From assembly GCA_023055425.1 (NCBI GenBank), contig JALGPY010000010.1, forward strand, positions 18,945,363 through 19,009,362: DNA of 64,000 nt, written 5' to 3'. Below, in pieces: positions 52,143 through 64,000 of the stretch. Position 1 is the first letter of the stretch, and each line of letters begins with the position of its first letter. A program made the translations under genes and the position numbers. Source of the DNA: Linanthus parryae (lineage: Eukaryota; Streptophyta; Magnoliopsida; Ericales; Polemoniaceae). The notes beneath the pieces are model-generated. The model saw only the letters and a list, made by a program, of their open reading frames with translations. It had not been told where the DNA came from and searched no databases.

Positions 52143-52811
52143 ATGGAAAACAATCAACAAACATCGACACCATCCGTGTGTTATGTCCTTCAGAAGGACA
52201 AGTTGCCTGGACCCAATTTTCTAGACTGGTACAGAAACATGAGGATTGTTCTCAAGCAAGAAAAGAAGTTGTACATCTTAGACAATCCTGTTCCAGAGCC
52301 ACCTGATGAGGATGTTGTTCTAGCTACCGTAAGGGCACATCAGAAAAAATGTTGATGACAATAATGATGTGACTTGTCTCATGCTTTGCACCATGAACTC
52401 TGAGCTGCAAAGCAACATGAGAACATGGAGGCGTACGATATGATCGTACATTTGAGGCAGCTCTTCCAAAAGTAGGCAAGGCATGAGTGGTATGAAATAT
52501 CTAAGGCACTGTTCAAGTCAAGTCTCGCAGAGGGGAACCCAGTCGGACCTCTTGTACTCCGTATGATCGGATACATGGAGAATCTCGAGAGATTAGGCTT
52601 CCCACTCGGCCAAGAGTTGTCCAATGGTCTTATCCTACAATAGTTGCCGGATAGTTATAATCAGTTCATCATGAACTATAATATGATTGAGATCAACAAA
52701 ACTCTGCCAGACATGCTCAATATGTTGAGGATCGCTGAACAGAGCATAAACAAAGGAAGAGGCAAGGCCATAATGATGGTCAATAAAGGAAAGAGAAAGT
52801 GGGTTGCTTCT
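52143..52811 (+). pseudogene. Copia C gag, N-terminal part
   Basis: ATG at 52143 (MENNQQTSTPSVCYV) leads into LPGPNFLDWYRNMRIVLKQE, the Angela/Tork-type gag signature. The frame stops at 52355 and continues in other frames. G2 is inserted at 52812. The last part of gag resumes at 59865 with a broken zinc knuckle (CNYFSQTCHWKRNF, two of three Cys lost). Confidence 0.72.
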
Positions 52812-54236
52812 TGACACGATCCAACCGTAAGTGTACGGCTGTCGCATGTAGTAATATCCGGTAATCCGGGTTAGTCGAACCCAAGGGACATGTCGTGAAT
52901 TAACTAGGATGATTAACTTCGTGTGGGCAAGCAATTGGATTGTTTTACTAAACTAATAATTTAAATAACAAACTGATTATTAAAAGTGAGATTAATACGA
53001 GGGACAAGTATCAGGATATCTCTTCGGGTTCACTAGGGATCTCACACCACTTATGATTTATGTTCAAGTAACACGAACGTCTTTTACTTAGCCAAACGAG
53101 CACCTAAGCTTTGAAGATTCCTCAACCAAAGCCTATATTCAAACTCTTGTACCTGATTCCTCTAGCCTACTCAAGTTCAAATAAGCATTATGTTGTTGTG
53201 GTCTACTCTTAGTTCTAGCTAACTAGCAAGATTCCCTAACCCTAGATACGGCTAGTGCTTGATTCAAGTTTCCGGGTAGAGAATGTTGATTCCTCTAACA
53301 TCCTATACCTATAATCATCCTATTGAGAGCTCAAACAAAAGAAACGATAGAATTAAGTACATAAATCAAGCATATCTAAGAAAAACACATTCAATTAAGC
53401 TAAAAGCATGAAAAAGATCCATAAATCACCAACATGGTGTTCAAACCCTAGCTACCTATGAGATATACCGAATATAAGAAAGTTTAGCTACTCATAGTTG
53501 GGAATACAACGAGGAATTTCCAAGTATTCATCAAAAACAAGAGAGATAGAGAGATCAAACGATGAATCCTTGATCCGACGGGAATCCGAGCTCTCCAATG
53601 GATTGGGAGCTGTCTCCTCCCTTCCTCCAGCAGCTTCCGTCCCTGTTTTAGGTCTGAGAATTCGTTTCATAAGGCCTGGGCACGTTTTTTAATGAACTTT
53701 GGCCGAATTTGCACTTCAGCCCCTCCAGTTTGTAATTCCCGGACAGAATTGTAAGCTGATTTTTCACGGACTGTATCTCCCTCATCCGGACTCGTCTTCG
53801 GGCCTACCATATATGGTTGGAAAGCTACGGATGTCTACTTTCAAATGGCGCAGGACTTGCTCCCAAATTATGTATATATTTTCCTGAGCATCGAAAATAG
53901 TATAGGTTGGTCAGGAGTGACTTTTTCAACTTTTCTTCGTCTTTGCGTCTTCTTTTCTCCTCTTCATCTAGCTCCATACCAAGCGTATCCAAGCCTCTCA
54001 TAAGCTCCATTTCACCTATTTTACCTGATAAACACGACAAAATACTACCCGTGCAATTATCATCGCAAATATGAGAGAAATCATGCGCAAATAAGCTAGA
54101 AACACAACTTTTCACTCTTAGGCTTATAAATCGTCAAATTCACATATTTGTGCAAATATAACATATAAAAAATTTGAAATAAGCCTAATAAAATTAATAT
54201 GAAAGTATATTAATAGCTCCTAAAAGAGAGTTATCA
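52812..54236 (-). repeat. 3' LTR of G2 (1425 bp)
   Basis: Ends adjacent to the polypurine tract. Differs from the 5' LTR by scattered substitutions and a short deletion in the other copy near 59290 (the segment following CCCTGTTTTA). Confidence 0.9.
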
Positions 54237-54252
54237 AATACCCCCACACTTA
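54237..54252 (-). other. Polypurine tract of G2
   Basis: The minus strand reads AAGTGTGGGGGTATT immediately before the 3' LTR. Confidence 0.75.
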
Positions 54253-56100
54253 CCTTTTGCTCGTCCGGAGCAAATCACCGTTTACTAGCCAACTCAAGAC
54301 GCAAACGACTCAACACGACTCACGACTATGCAACTACATGAACTAACTATAATGCAACTCGATTACACACTGCAAAAATTGAACCAACACAATTTTTTTT
54401 CTTTTTACGAGATTGGGAAACCTCTCTATCATAAACCGAAATCATCAAACCCTCACAAGCTCACTTTGAAATTTCACGACACGCAGCAAGAAATATGATA
54501 TGATGATCCTATGCACAAACTCACTAAGGCGTCCCCAAACATCAACCAAATCATTCCAAGACACGGCACGTCTTTTGACTCAAAGCGTCTAGGCATCTCA
54601 AGCTCTAAATGATCTTCCTTCGTCAAATCATTTGAGGTTTTCAGACCCTCTTAGCCGTTATTGCTTTGAATGCAATTGTCCCATTGCTGGGAGACACAAC
54701 TCCTGTGATATACGACTTGAGTTTAGTTCCCTCTTAAGCTCTACGTTGGATTGAATCCAAATTTTCCGTGCACACGGAAGCACATTAGGTTGTTTCATCT
54801 TTGAAGCTCAATTATATGTTTTTTTCCATTTTTTTTCTTTTTCATTATTCTCCTATGTTTTTACAACCGTGCAATAGAGCTTAAGAGTGTGGGCTTTTTA
54901 GGACTTTCTCTTAGAACCACCGTAAGGGATGGTGGTGCACGCTCCCCGACTTCGCTTAGGCCGAAGACTCGTACCACATGAAACCGACTCTACACGAAGG
55001 TCCACCCCAGATTCTAAGAGTCCACAAGTTTCCACCGGAAACGGAATAATCAATCACCTAGAGACTCAATTCTCCTAGCACAATAAAGGAGTCAAAAGTA
55101 TGCCCGTAATCTTCCTTCACCATTCCCGAATACCCAAGACATCCTTTCGTGAGACTTGCGCATAAAATACTAAAATTAAAGTATCCCTACTATGGTGCTT
55201 CCTACTCTCATGAGCTCTTTCACTGGATTCTCTTCGGTTTCTAGGTCTTAAGTTGCCCTTTCTCAAATTTTAATTTTTAAGAACTTTTTATTTTATTTTT
55301 TTCATTTTTTTATATTTTCCTAAACTCTATATGCTTTAGGCCAACTTGACTAACCACAAAACAATTGGGTAGGGGGACTCAATAAAGTAAAAGTGCAACC
55401 TAAACATAAACTACACTAAAACTAAGCACAATACAACAATATTTTAAAATACGACTCGGACTACAAGTACTACATTAACTCACAATACGACAATCTAATC
55501 TACATGTAACTGGCGATGCAGACACGGACATGGCTAGCAAATAAATCCCCCCACACTTGAGCGCTTCGTTGTCCTCAACAAATTTAGAGATCAACCACGA
55601 AGACTCAACATTCAAATGCTAGGGGCCGTGAACATCCTCGGAGTCAAAGTCACGGCACAAGAAGGTAGTTCAACAAATTTAGAGCTAAAACGAACTACGT
55701 GCACGTGACAAGTTGTGTGTACCGAAATTAAGCAAGTACTCAAGTATTCCCTACGATTCTAACAACTAATAACGGCGACTATGCACCGTGACCAAGTTGT
55801 CAAAATAAAATCCCAGAGCAAGTACGATGTGCCTAAACGGTAAGTAAAGAGAGAGAAAAGAATACTCACAACCGACACAAAGTCCGGAACGGAATCCGAT
55901 ATGTGCTGACTGAGATAGCAAGAACAATCCCCAAGCAAACATTGTGCGCACCAATGCAAGCTCCCTTGCGGCCGAGTGTGTGAAACACACCGGGGTTGAT
56001 TGATCAGTTGATGATGACGAAAATAGAACGAAGAATCCCCGAACTCTTGATGTGAGCTCCCGTGACGGTCGAGTGCGCTGTAGCACACCGGGGTTGATGC
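54253..56100. other. G2 internal non-coding region
   Basis: No supported gene. 55190-56100 matches G1 1-742, including the CCCCCACACTTGAG...GCTTCGTTGTCCTCAA segment and two CACACCGGGGT motifs (55986-55996, 56084-56094). Confidence 0.55.
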
Positions 56101-57350
56101 TTCATCCAATTTCTCATTTTTGTTCTTTCTGACGCTGACGAAGTTAAACCTTAGCAATTTTCAGCACAGTTCTCTGACTTTTTTGTATGAATTTCTCATT
56201 ATTCAATCTCAATTTCTTTTTTGGACAGAAGTCTCAATTTCTTCTACTTCCTTCACACACCTATACACAGACCACCAACACAAGTACACAATGTTTACTT
56301 CTCAGAAACACCCCATGCGTCTTGGTACACAAATAAATCACTTCATCACCCTTTATTCTCTTGAAGTCGATACACAGGGAGAAACGGTGGAAAGATGTCT
56401 GGTTGTGAATCAATCGCCGAAAGAAAAACAGAGGGCGGCATTGGAATTGGAGCTCAGGTTCCATCGAGTTGAACAGTGAAATGGTGATGGGGTCAAGCAG
56501 TAGTGGCGGCTGGGTGAATCAGTGGTGTCTGGGGTTTGATCGGAGATGGTGAAATCAGAGAGAAGGAGTGAAATTGGGCGATTTTGTCAGAATTAGGTGG
56601 TGGTTTGGAGTTGGGTAGAGGTTTTTATGATTGGAAACAGGGGAGAGGGGTTCTTGGCGGCTGTAATTGCCGACCTGACTTCCCAATCGGACAGAGAAAG
56701 GTGTGGGTTCTGGGTTTAAGACGAAGCAAGCCGCCGGATTTAATGGATTCCGGCGGCTGGGTGATTCGGTTTCTGGGTTGTTTTGGTCGGAATCGGAGAG
56801 GGACGGGAATCTGTGGCGGTTGGAGATGAATGTTTCCATGGAGGGTTCGCTGAACAGGGGATCAGAGAAAGGGATTTGAGGTCAGCCAGTGGTTGGGTCG
56901 TAAACGAGTGCCCGAAGAAGAGTGGAGGGCAGAGGGATGTCAGGGTTGATGTTTGAACACCGAATATTGCTTCAATTCAGCTGGCGAACACAGAGGGAGA
57001 GGCAGTATTGGTGGTTAGCTATTTGCGGCTGGGTTTGGTGGTTATCTGGTTCGGTGTTCTGGAGGATGGTGGTAGTTTTGGTGATGGATAGGGCTAACAG
57101 AGAGGTGATAAAGGTGGAGGTCACGCCTCCGGATTTAATGGCTTCCGGCGGCTGGGTTTGTGTTTCCGTGGAAGGGAGAAGCAGTGGAGATCGATGGTGA
57201 GAAAGGGGATTGCAACACAGTGTTGCAAACATGGGGGACCCAAGTGAATTTTCTAGAACTTTGTGAAATTGCAACGGCCTCCCAAACGTGAATAAGCAGA
57301 AACTTGAGCATTTTTTATTGCTTCTTGACTCTACCACCAGTAACTCCCCT
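56101..57350. other. Extra segment in G2 absent from G1
   Basis: About 1.25 kb with no counterpart in G1 at the equivalent place, where G1 instead has the hairpin module (870-930). Strongly G-rich on the plus strand, with GGTGG/GGCGG words. An imperfect repeat CCGGATTTAATGG.TTCCGGC occurs near 56738 and 57128. Short open frames on both strands have no recognised domain. It could be captured host DNA. Confidence 0.45.
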
Positions 57351-57515
57351 GATGCTCAAAGACATTAGAAGTTCCGAAACTTGTTAAATCAGCACTTATC
57401 ACCGTGGTGCCCGGAAAGAAATTCTTCTCGCCATTTTTTTTCTTCCACCATCTTCGTTCTTTCATCCTTCTCACACGAGAGCTCAAATAAAATCTCGCCG
57501 GTACCACGTATCGCA

Positions 57516-58307
57516 TTAATGATGAACAAGTGTTATAAAAGTGAAATTCTTCGAAAATTTCTTCTTCTTCTTCCAATTCATGAGAATGGTCATCATAGTA
57601 ATTTCACAAATAATCTCAAATCTCCCATGTCGTGAGAAGAGATTGATGTCCTCCTTGATCGTCCTCTCACTTCGCGATACTTTTATTGACGATTTAAACA
57701 GCAAGCCATAAAATACGAAAGTTTGAATACCTTCATCTCCTTTACATGAACCACTCGAATCATCAACAACTTCAATTTCGACGTTTTTCTCATCTTCATC
57801 AAGCTCACACATGATATGGTCCCTCAGATTCACAACCGGAAAGTCAAGATCGTCAATATTAATCGCATCAAGAAGACTTTCAATCTCACCGAAAGCAGCA
57901 TTATGCTTCTCCCCCATACTTGATTCAAGTCATGAATCGATGTTTGGACATGTTGGGATACACAATGGCTCATCATCCCCCTCTTTGAGCTTTTCGAAGG
58001 TCGGATTATACTCTTGATCCGAATGGAGAACAAGTTGTGCGTCCACATATGTTGTCTCCATTCCTATTCTTGTTGATCGTTGTCGCCATTCTTCCACATT
58101 AGGGATTATCTCCTCAAACATCAAACCAAGGAAGAAAAGTAACTTAGAGGGAGGAGTTGGGTCATTAGGACAAAATGTATAACGTTGCATCTCCATGGCT
58201 ACCCTCTCTCTAATGCCATTCACATGGCACTCCTTCACGAATTGCTCATATGCAAGGTTGCATGTTTCAAATATGCTCGCAAAACGGTGATATTTCTCAT
58301 CCCGCAT
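57516..58307 (-). pseudogene. G2 orphan ORF (relative of the G1 ORF)
   Basis: Two frames: 58307-57930 from ATG (MRDEKYHRFASIFETCNLAY) and 57917-57516 (MGEKHNAAFGEIESLLDAIN...). The second ends in NWKKKKKFSKNF, like the basic NWKKKKK region of the G1 ORF, and both elements have an acidic middle (ELDEDEKNVEIEVVDD). The N-terminal parts differ from G1. It is broken between the two frames. Confidence 0.45.
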
Positions 58308-58429
58308 GCTTAGAGTTGAATGTCTGCACACATAAAATCTCAAGTAATACCGTGAGGTAATAAGAATAGAAAATAACAAAAAAAATAAAATTCCCTAAAG
58401 CTAATAATTCTAACTAATTCAACCGAAGT

Positions 58430-58446
58430 CCCCGGCAACGGCGCAA
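58430..58446 (-). other. Primer binding site, tRNA-Asp (G2)
   Basis: The plus strand reads CCCCGGCAACGGCGCAA. The first 15 bases match the tRNA-Asp 3' end and the terminal CA is altered. Confidence 0.8.
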
Positions 58447-58452
58447 AAACCT

Positions 58453-59864
58453 TGACACGATCCAACCGCAAGTGTATGGCTGTCGCATGTAGTAATATCC
58501 GGTAATCCGGGTTAGTCGAACCCAAGGGACTTGTCGTGAATTAACTAGGATGATTAACTTCGTGTGGGCAAGCAATTGGATTGTTTTACTAAACTAATAA
58601 TTTAAATAACAAACTGATTATTAAAAGTGAGATTAATACGAGGGACAAGTATCAGGATATCTCTTCGGGTTCACTAGGGATCTCACACAACTTATGATTT
58701 ATGTTCAAGTAACACGAACGTCTTTTACTTAGCCAAACGAACACCTATGCTTTGAAGATTCCTCAACCAAAGCCTATATTCAAACTCTTGTACCTGATTC
58801 CTCTAGCCTACTCAAGTTCAAATAAGCATTATGTTGTTGTGGTCCACTCTTAGTTCTAGCTAACTAGCAAGATTCCCTAACCCTAGATACGGCTAGTGCT
58901 TGATTCAAGTTTCCGGGTAGAGAATGTTGATTCCTCTAACATCCTATACCTATAATCATCCTATTGAGAGCTCAAACAATAGAAACGATAGAATTAAGTA
59001 CATAAATCAAGCATAGCTAAGAAAAACACATTCAGTTAAGCTAAAAGCATGAAAAAGATCCATAAATCACCAACATGGTGTTCAAACCCTAGCGACCTAT
59101 GAGATATCCCGAATAGAGGAAAGTTTAGCTACTCATAGTTGGGAATACAACGAGGAATTTCCAAGTATTCATAAAAAACAAGAGAGATAGAGAGATCAAA
59201 CGATGAATCCTTGATCCGGCGGGAATCCGAGCTCTCCAATGGCTTGGGAGCTTTCTCCTCCCTTCCTCCAGCAGCTTCCGTCCCTGTTTTAATTTCATAA
59301 GGCCTGGGCACGTTTTTTAATGAACTTTGGCCGAATTTGCACTTCAGCCCCTCCAGTTTGTAATTCCCGGACAGAATTGTAAGCTGATTTTGCGCGGACT
59401 GTATCTCCCTCATCCGGACTCGTCTTCGGGCCTACCATATATGGTTAGAAAGCTACGGATGTATAATTTCAAATGGCGCAGGCTTTGCTCCCAAATTATG
59501 TATATATTTTCCAGAGCATTGAAAATAGTACAGGCTGTCCAGGAGTGACTTTTTCAACTTTTCGTCGTCTTTGCGTATTCTTTTCTCCTCTTCATCTAGC
59601 TCCATACAAGGCGTATCCAAGCCTCTCATAAGCTCCATTTCACCTATTTTACCTGATAAACACGACAAAATACTACCCGTGCAATTATCATCGCAAATAT
59701 GAGAGAAATCATGCGCAAATAAGCTAGAAACACAACTTTTCACTCTTAGGCTTATAAATCGTCAAATTCACATATTTGTGAAAATATAACATATAAATCA
59801 TTTGAAATAAGCCTAATAAAAGTAATATGAAAGTATATTAATAGCTCCTAAAAGAGATTTATCA
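58453..59864 (-). repeat. 5' LTR of G2 (1412 bp)
   Basis: Starts beside the primer site and ends at the CTTCT duplication. Nearly identical to 52812-54236. Confidence 0.9.
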
Positions 59865-60490
59865 CTTCTACCTCCAAAGGAAAGAGCAAGCAAGTTTCAA
59901 AATCCAAGGAAGTTGTCGTAAAGCCTGCTGGTGGCGTCTCTAAAGGCGCGTGTAACTATTTTAGCCAGACATGCCACTGGAAGAGGAACTTCCCAAATTA
60001 TCTAAAAGATAAAAGGCTTGGAATAGTGATTCCATCACCACCACCACCATGTATTCTTTGTTACATATGTCAATTTGTCTATCTCTTCATCTTGGGTATT
60101 GGATACTCGATGTGGATCCCACATTTTTCGAAATGTGAAGGATTTAAAGAGAAGTAGGCGATTGGCCAAATGGGAGGTGGACTTGCGCGTTGAGAATGGA
60201 GCAAGAGTTGCTGCATTAGCCATAGGCGTTTATGAGTTATCTTTACCTCCAAGACTTATTTTAGAATGAGACAGTTGCTATTATGTGCCTGCTATGAGCA
60301 GGAATATTATTTCTATTTCTTGTTTGGTAGAGAAATGTTTTTATATTAAAATAAATGACAAGTGTTGCTCCATTTATTTTGATAGTATGCACTATTGTAG
60401 TGCGCTTTTATCTAATAGATTATATATCCTTGATCTAAATAATTTCGTCTATAACATAATTCCAAGAGGATTAAAACTAACGATTTAAAT
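59865..60490 (+). pseudogene. Copia C gag end and protease
   Basis: Gag resumes after G2. The protease active site reads WVLDTRCGSHI (60075-60269): the Gly after Asp-Thr is replaced by Arg, which would abolish activity. A short GAG-pre-integrase stretch follows (MPAMSRNIISISCLVEKCF). Confidence 0.72.
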
Positions 60491-61505
60491 CATACTTATC
60501 TATGGCATTTTCGTTAAGGCCATATAAACGAGAAGCGAATTTCTAGACTCCATAAGGATGGGTTTCTAAACTCATTTGATTATGAATCATATGAGACATG
60601 TGAATCTTGTTTATTAGGAAACATGACTAAGTCCCCTTTCAATAACAAAGGTGAGAGGAGTAGTGATCTATTGTCACTCATACATACTGATTTGTGTGGA
60701 CCATTAGCCCCGCCCGCCATAGGTTGTTATATTTATTTCATTATATTTACTCATGATTTTAGTAGATATGGATTTGTATACCTTATGAAGGCCAAATCCG
60801 AATCATTTGAAAGGTTCAAAGAATTCATGAATGAAGTAGAGAAGCAACTTGGCAAAATTATTAAGGATCTACGATATGATCGTGAATGATAATACTTAAG
60901 CCATGAGTGTGACGACTATCTTAGAGAGTGTGGAACTTTGTCCAAACTCACTCCACCCGGAACGCCACAGTTGAATGGTGTGTCTGAAAGGAAGAATCGT
61001 ACCCTATTGGACATGGTGCGGTATATGATGTGTCAAACAGATCTCCCGATATCATTTTGGGTACATGCCCAATTGACAGCTGCTTTTACCATTAACCGTG
61101 TTCTATCCAAATTGTTCATGAAGACACCATATGAGATATGGACTGTCAGGCGTCCCATAGTGTCGTTTATGAAGAGTTGGGGTTGCGATGTCTATGTAAA
61201 GCATTTATAAAGAGACAAGCTCGGACCCAAGTCGGATAAGTGTAAGTTTGTGGAATATCTTAAGGAAACGAAAAGATATTATTTCTACAATCCAATCGAG
61301 AACAAAATGTTTGTTTCAGGCTGGTGTGTTTCTAGAAAGAGAGTTTGTCTCTAAAGAAGCCAGTGGGAGGACTGTAGGACTTGAAGAAGTTGAAGAACCA
61401 CAAAACACTGATCCTGCAATGGAACATGAGCAGGAACCACAAGATATTGTGGAGCAATATGTTCAAGTAACACAAGAACTTCGTAGGTTGAGCAGGGTAC
61501 GTTAG
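60491..61505 (+). pseudogene. Copia C integrase
   Basis: HTDLCGPLAPPAIGCYIYF and FTHDFSRYGFVYL mark the core start (60623-60889). LTPPGTPQLNGVSERKNRTL (60938-61210) carries the Glu. The linker with ASGRTVGLEEVEEPQ follows (61248-61505). Stops at 60887 and 61208 interrupt the frame. Confidence 0.82.
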
Positions 61506-61514
61506 GATCCAGAG

Positions 61515-62880
61515 ATGTATGGGCTTCTCGTGACTAATCTCGGTGATGTACTACTCATGGATGATGAGCCTACTACCTATGGCAAGACCATGAAAGGGCC
61601 GGACTCTAAGAGGTGGCTTGAAGCCGTGAGATATGAAATGGAATCCATGTATACCAACAAAGTGTGGACATTGGTGGAACCACCCGAAGGGGCTCGACCC
61701 ATAGGTTGAAAGTGTCTCTTCAAGAAGAAGACCGACATGGATGACAATGTAGTTTCCTACAAGGGTCGAATGGCGGCAAAATGATTCACACATTCATGGT
61801 ATTGACTATGATGAAATCCATTCGTATCTTACTTGCTATTGTAGCTTATCACGACTATGAGATTTGGCAGATGGATGTCAAAACAACGTTTTTGTATGGA
61901 AACCTCCTTGAGGATGTGTACATGACACATCCAGAGATTTTTCAGGATCCAGAGCATGCAACAAAAATTCTGTAAGTTGCAGCGATCCGTTTATGGATTG
62001 AAGCAAGATTCTACGAGTCGGATTCAACGTTTTGATGAAGCGATCAAAGAGTTTGGCTTCATCAAGAAAGAAGATGAGCCTTGTGTGTATCAGAAGATTA
62101 GTGGGAACTCTGTTGTGTTTCTAGTCTTGTATGTGGACGACCTACTACTCAATGGAAACGACATTCCTACCTTGCAATGTGTTAAAGATTGGCTAGGGAA
62201 GTGTTTCGCAACGAAGGAACTAGGAGATGCATATTATATACTAGGTATCAAGATCTATAGGGATAGATCTAGGAAGCTTCTTGGCCTAATCCAAATTACA
62301 TATATAGATAAGGTGTTGAAACGGTTCAACATGCAAGAATCAAAGAAATGATTCTTTCCCATGTCGCATGGAGCCACCCTTTCAAACGCTAACTGTCCTT
62401 CCAATCACGTTGAGAAGGACCGCATGAGTAAGATCCCATACACGTCGGCTATTGGATCTATCATGTACGCCATGTTGTGTACTAGACCAGATGTGTCATA
62501 CGCGTTGAGTATGACAAGCAGATACCAGACCAATTCGGGTGAGAGTCACTGGATTGTTGTCAAGAATATCCTTAAGTACTTGAGAAGAACTAAGGATGCA
62601 TTTTGATATTTGGAGGGGAGGAATAACTCAATGTAATTGGTTACACAGATGCGAGCTTCCCAACCAACACGGATGTCTACAAATGGCAATCGGGTTTTGT
62701 GTTTTGCCTGAATGGAAAAGTTGTGAGCTGTAAGAGTTCCAAGCAAGAGACAGCTGGTGATTCTATAACTGAAGCTGAGTACATTGCTACGTCAGGCGCA
62801 ACAAATGAGGATGTTTGGATTAGGAAGTTCATCACTGAGCTCGGTGTGGTTCCTAGCATTATGGATCTGATAGCTCCTCA
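61515..62880 (+). pseudogene. Copia C reverse transcriptase and RNase H
   Basis: RT motifs are WTLVEPPEGARPIG (then TGA), YEIWQMDVKTTFLYGNLLED, CKLQRSVYGLKQ and LVLYVDDLLLNGND (catalytic YVDD intact). RNase H motifs are SAIGSIMYAMLCTRPDVSYA and AGDSITEAEYIATSGA. The frame ends at about 62880, where RNase H would normally continue, because another repeat begins. At least five breaks. Confidence 0.85.
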
Positions 62881-62884
62881 CTAG

Positions 62885-64000
62885 GAGTTATCGGTTAACC
62901 CAATTTGAGGGGTATTTTCGTCCTAAATGAGCGTTTTAGTCGATTTCTGCCCCGTTTGACTCGGGAATTTACGGTTTGCTGTTTTTATCTCCTAGACGCA
63001 TAAACTGCTTTATTTCACGCATATCGAGATATGATCACGGGTTTTGTTTCGTGTCGTTGATGTAGGGACAGGACTTGTGCAGGATCCGAAAATGAAGCAG
63101 GCATGCAAGTGAAGGGTCCAAGAAGGCTAAGAAGCCGAGCATGCAAGTAGAGAATATTGGAACGTTTCCCGAGGAGCCTGGCACGCATCTCGAGGCATCC
63201 CGAGCAGTTTGGCATGCATCCCGAGAGGGATGAAACTCACTCCGAGAAGCTCAGCAGTCATCCCGAGACATCCCGAGGAGTTTGGCGCGCAAACCGAGGA
63301 GGCAGCTACCTACGCAGCTATCTACGCAGGTAGCTACGCAGCTATCTTGCGCAGTTGGCCTGTTTCCCGAGGCGGTGGCAGACGGCCCGTTTCCCGAGGC
63401 GATTTCGGCCCAGTGGCAGTTTCGTAATTTCGGCAGTTTCCAGAAACGCCTCCAGCACTATATAAAGACTCGTCCAGTGCTCATCACAGGACACAACAAC
63501 TTACTGAAGGAGATCGCAGAGCACTCTCGGTGAGCACGGAAGCAGGAATTCAGAATCTACAGCACGCGTTTGATTTCACTATCTCTCTTATTCAGAAACG
63601 TTGTTATTTGATTATGTCACTTAGTAGCTAAACCTTTTACCTAGATTCTCGGTGAACCTAGGGTTTCGTATCCAGATTTTATTATAGACGTTTGATTATG
63701 GATTCATGATTGTTATCTTAAATTCAGCAGCTTTATCTGTTATTCTGTCTTTGAGTATTATCGTATATGCATGATCGGAGTCGCGAACCAGAGTTGCTAT
63801 AGACCCGAGCCTGTAGGTGAAAACGTCAGGTTAGGGTTAGGAAGAAAAGACAGGATTTAGTACCTTACCCTGATGGACCGACCAGAGAAAGGGAGATAGG
63901 GTTAGCATAGAAAAACGTGAGACCGACTGTTGGAGAATCTGACCCGGGCCATTAGGACAGGTTAGAAACCCTAACAAGCTTAGAACGAGACTGCAGACTT
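62885..64000 (+). mobile_element. Unidentified LTR-like unit, incomplete
   Basis: It replaces copia C after 62880 and runs off the window. The region has TATATAAA at 63459-63466, upstream repeats of CATCCCGAG/TTTCCCGAGG (63160-63400) and a CTACGCAG(C/G)TA series (63308-63345). It then has a leader-like AT-rich stretch with no long ORF. TATA plus leader resembles a retrotransposon 5' LTR. No primer site or matching LTR is visible, so the type is unproven. Confidence 0.45.

Larger units (their letters stand above)
52812..59864 (-). mobile_element. Complete non-autonomous gypsy-type LTR element G2
   Basis: 7053 bp, minus strand, inserted in copia C gag. Perfect target duplication CTTCT (52807-52811 and 59865-59869). 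LTRs 52812-54236 (3') and 58453-59864 (5') both run TG...CA (plus-strand reading TGACACGATC...TTATCA). A tRNA-Asp-like primer site is at 58430-58446 and a polypurine tract at 54237-54252. There is no RT, RNase H or integrase, so it needs a partner element. The long LTRs are nearly identical, making this the youngest insertion that can be ordered in the window. Confidence 0.9.
49443..62880 (+). mobile_element. Copia element C (Angela/Tork-like), interrupted
   Basis: Plus strand: 5' LTR, primer site, leader, gag, protease, integrase, RT and part of RNase H. It is interrupted by G2 (52812-59864) and cut within RNase H near 62880 where a different repeat begins. Every coding domain carries frameshifts or stops, so it is inactive. 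The 3' LTR is absent. Confidence 0.85.

Noticed and set aside
55759..56157. Minus-strand ORFs in the G2 internal region
   Set aside because: Low-complexity translation of non-coding family sequence. G1 has no open equivalent.

Overview
The window is nuclear DNA from a flowering plant. It is about 64 kb dominated by nested transposable elements, with one clearly recognisable host gene: a two-exon histone H2A gene on the minus strand at 42198-42710. The species cannot be named from sequence alone. The plant assignment rests on the H2A protein, the LTR-retrotransposon lineages (Sirevirus-type and Angela/Tork-like Ty1/copia, Tat- and Athila-like Ty3/gypsy), PIF/Harbinger and Stowaway-like DNA elements, and tRNA-Asp and tRNA-Met primer sites.

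Layout. 1-3698: 5' LTR and part of the body of a non-autonomous gypsy-type element (G1, minus strand, tRNA-Asp primer site) with an unknown 333-residue ORF. 3699-12343: a decayed minus-strand Sirevirus (extra ORF, pol, gag, primer site, cut 5' LTR), studded with TTTCAAGGCCTTGAAA-type palindromes and split by a copia solo LTR (7449-8876). 12344-25428: a 5'-truncated plus-strand Tat-type gypsy element with gag, protease, RT, two RNase H domains and an integrase with a tandemly repeated zinc-binding region. It also has a 54-bp tandem array, a five-exon antisense gene with a plant-mobile-domain-like protein, a polypurine tract and a 3' LTR. 25429-29265: a truncated minus-strand copia element. 29266 to about 31980: a gag-protease gypsy remnant.

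33320-40307: an approximately 7.0-kb PIF/Harbinger DNA transposon. It carries a two-exon DDE transposase, two related Myb/SANT-like proteins and a fourth protein resembling the 'putative plant transposon protein' family. Three clusters of the motif CCGGTGCCCGGGT (13 exact copies) sit upstream of three of its four genes. I consider this the most interesting system in the window. 40311-44480: host-like DNA with the H2A gene, MITEs and short duplications.

44480-49442: an Athila-like remnant, a second Sirevirus LTR and an old copia LTR. 49443-62880: a decayed plus-strand copia element. A nearly intact non-autonomous gypsy element (G2, 52812-59864, perfect CTTCT target duplication) has inserted into its gag. 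62885-64000: the start of another LTR-like unit with CCCGAG-rich repeats.

Most element genes carry stops or frameshifts. H2A, the three intact Harbinger ORFs (with the near-complete transposase), the Sirevirus extra ORF and the G1 ORF are open. Exon models and lineage names are my reading of sequence patterns. No similarity search was run.
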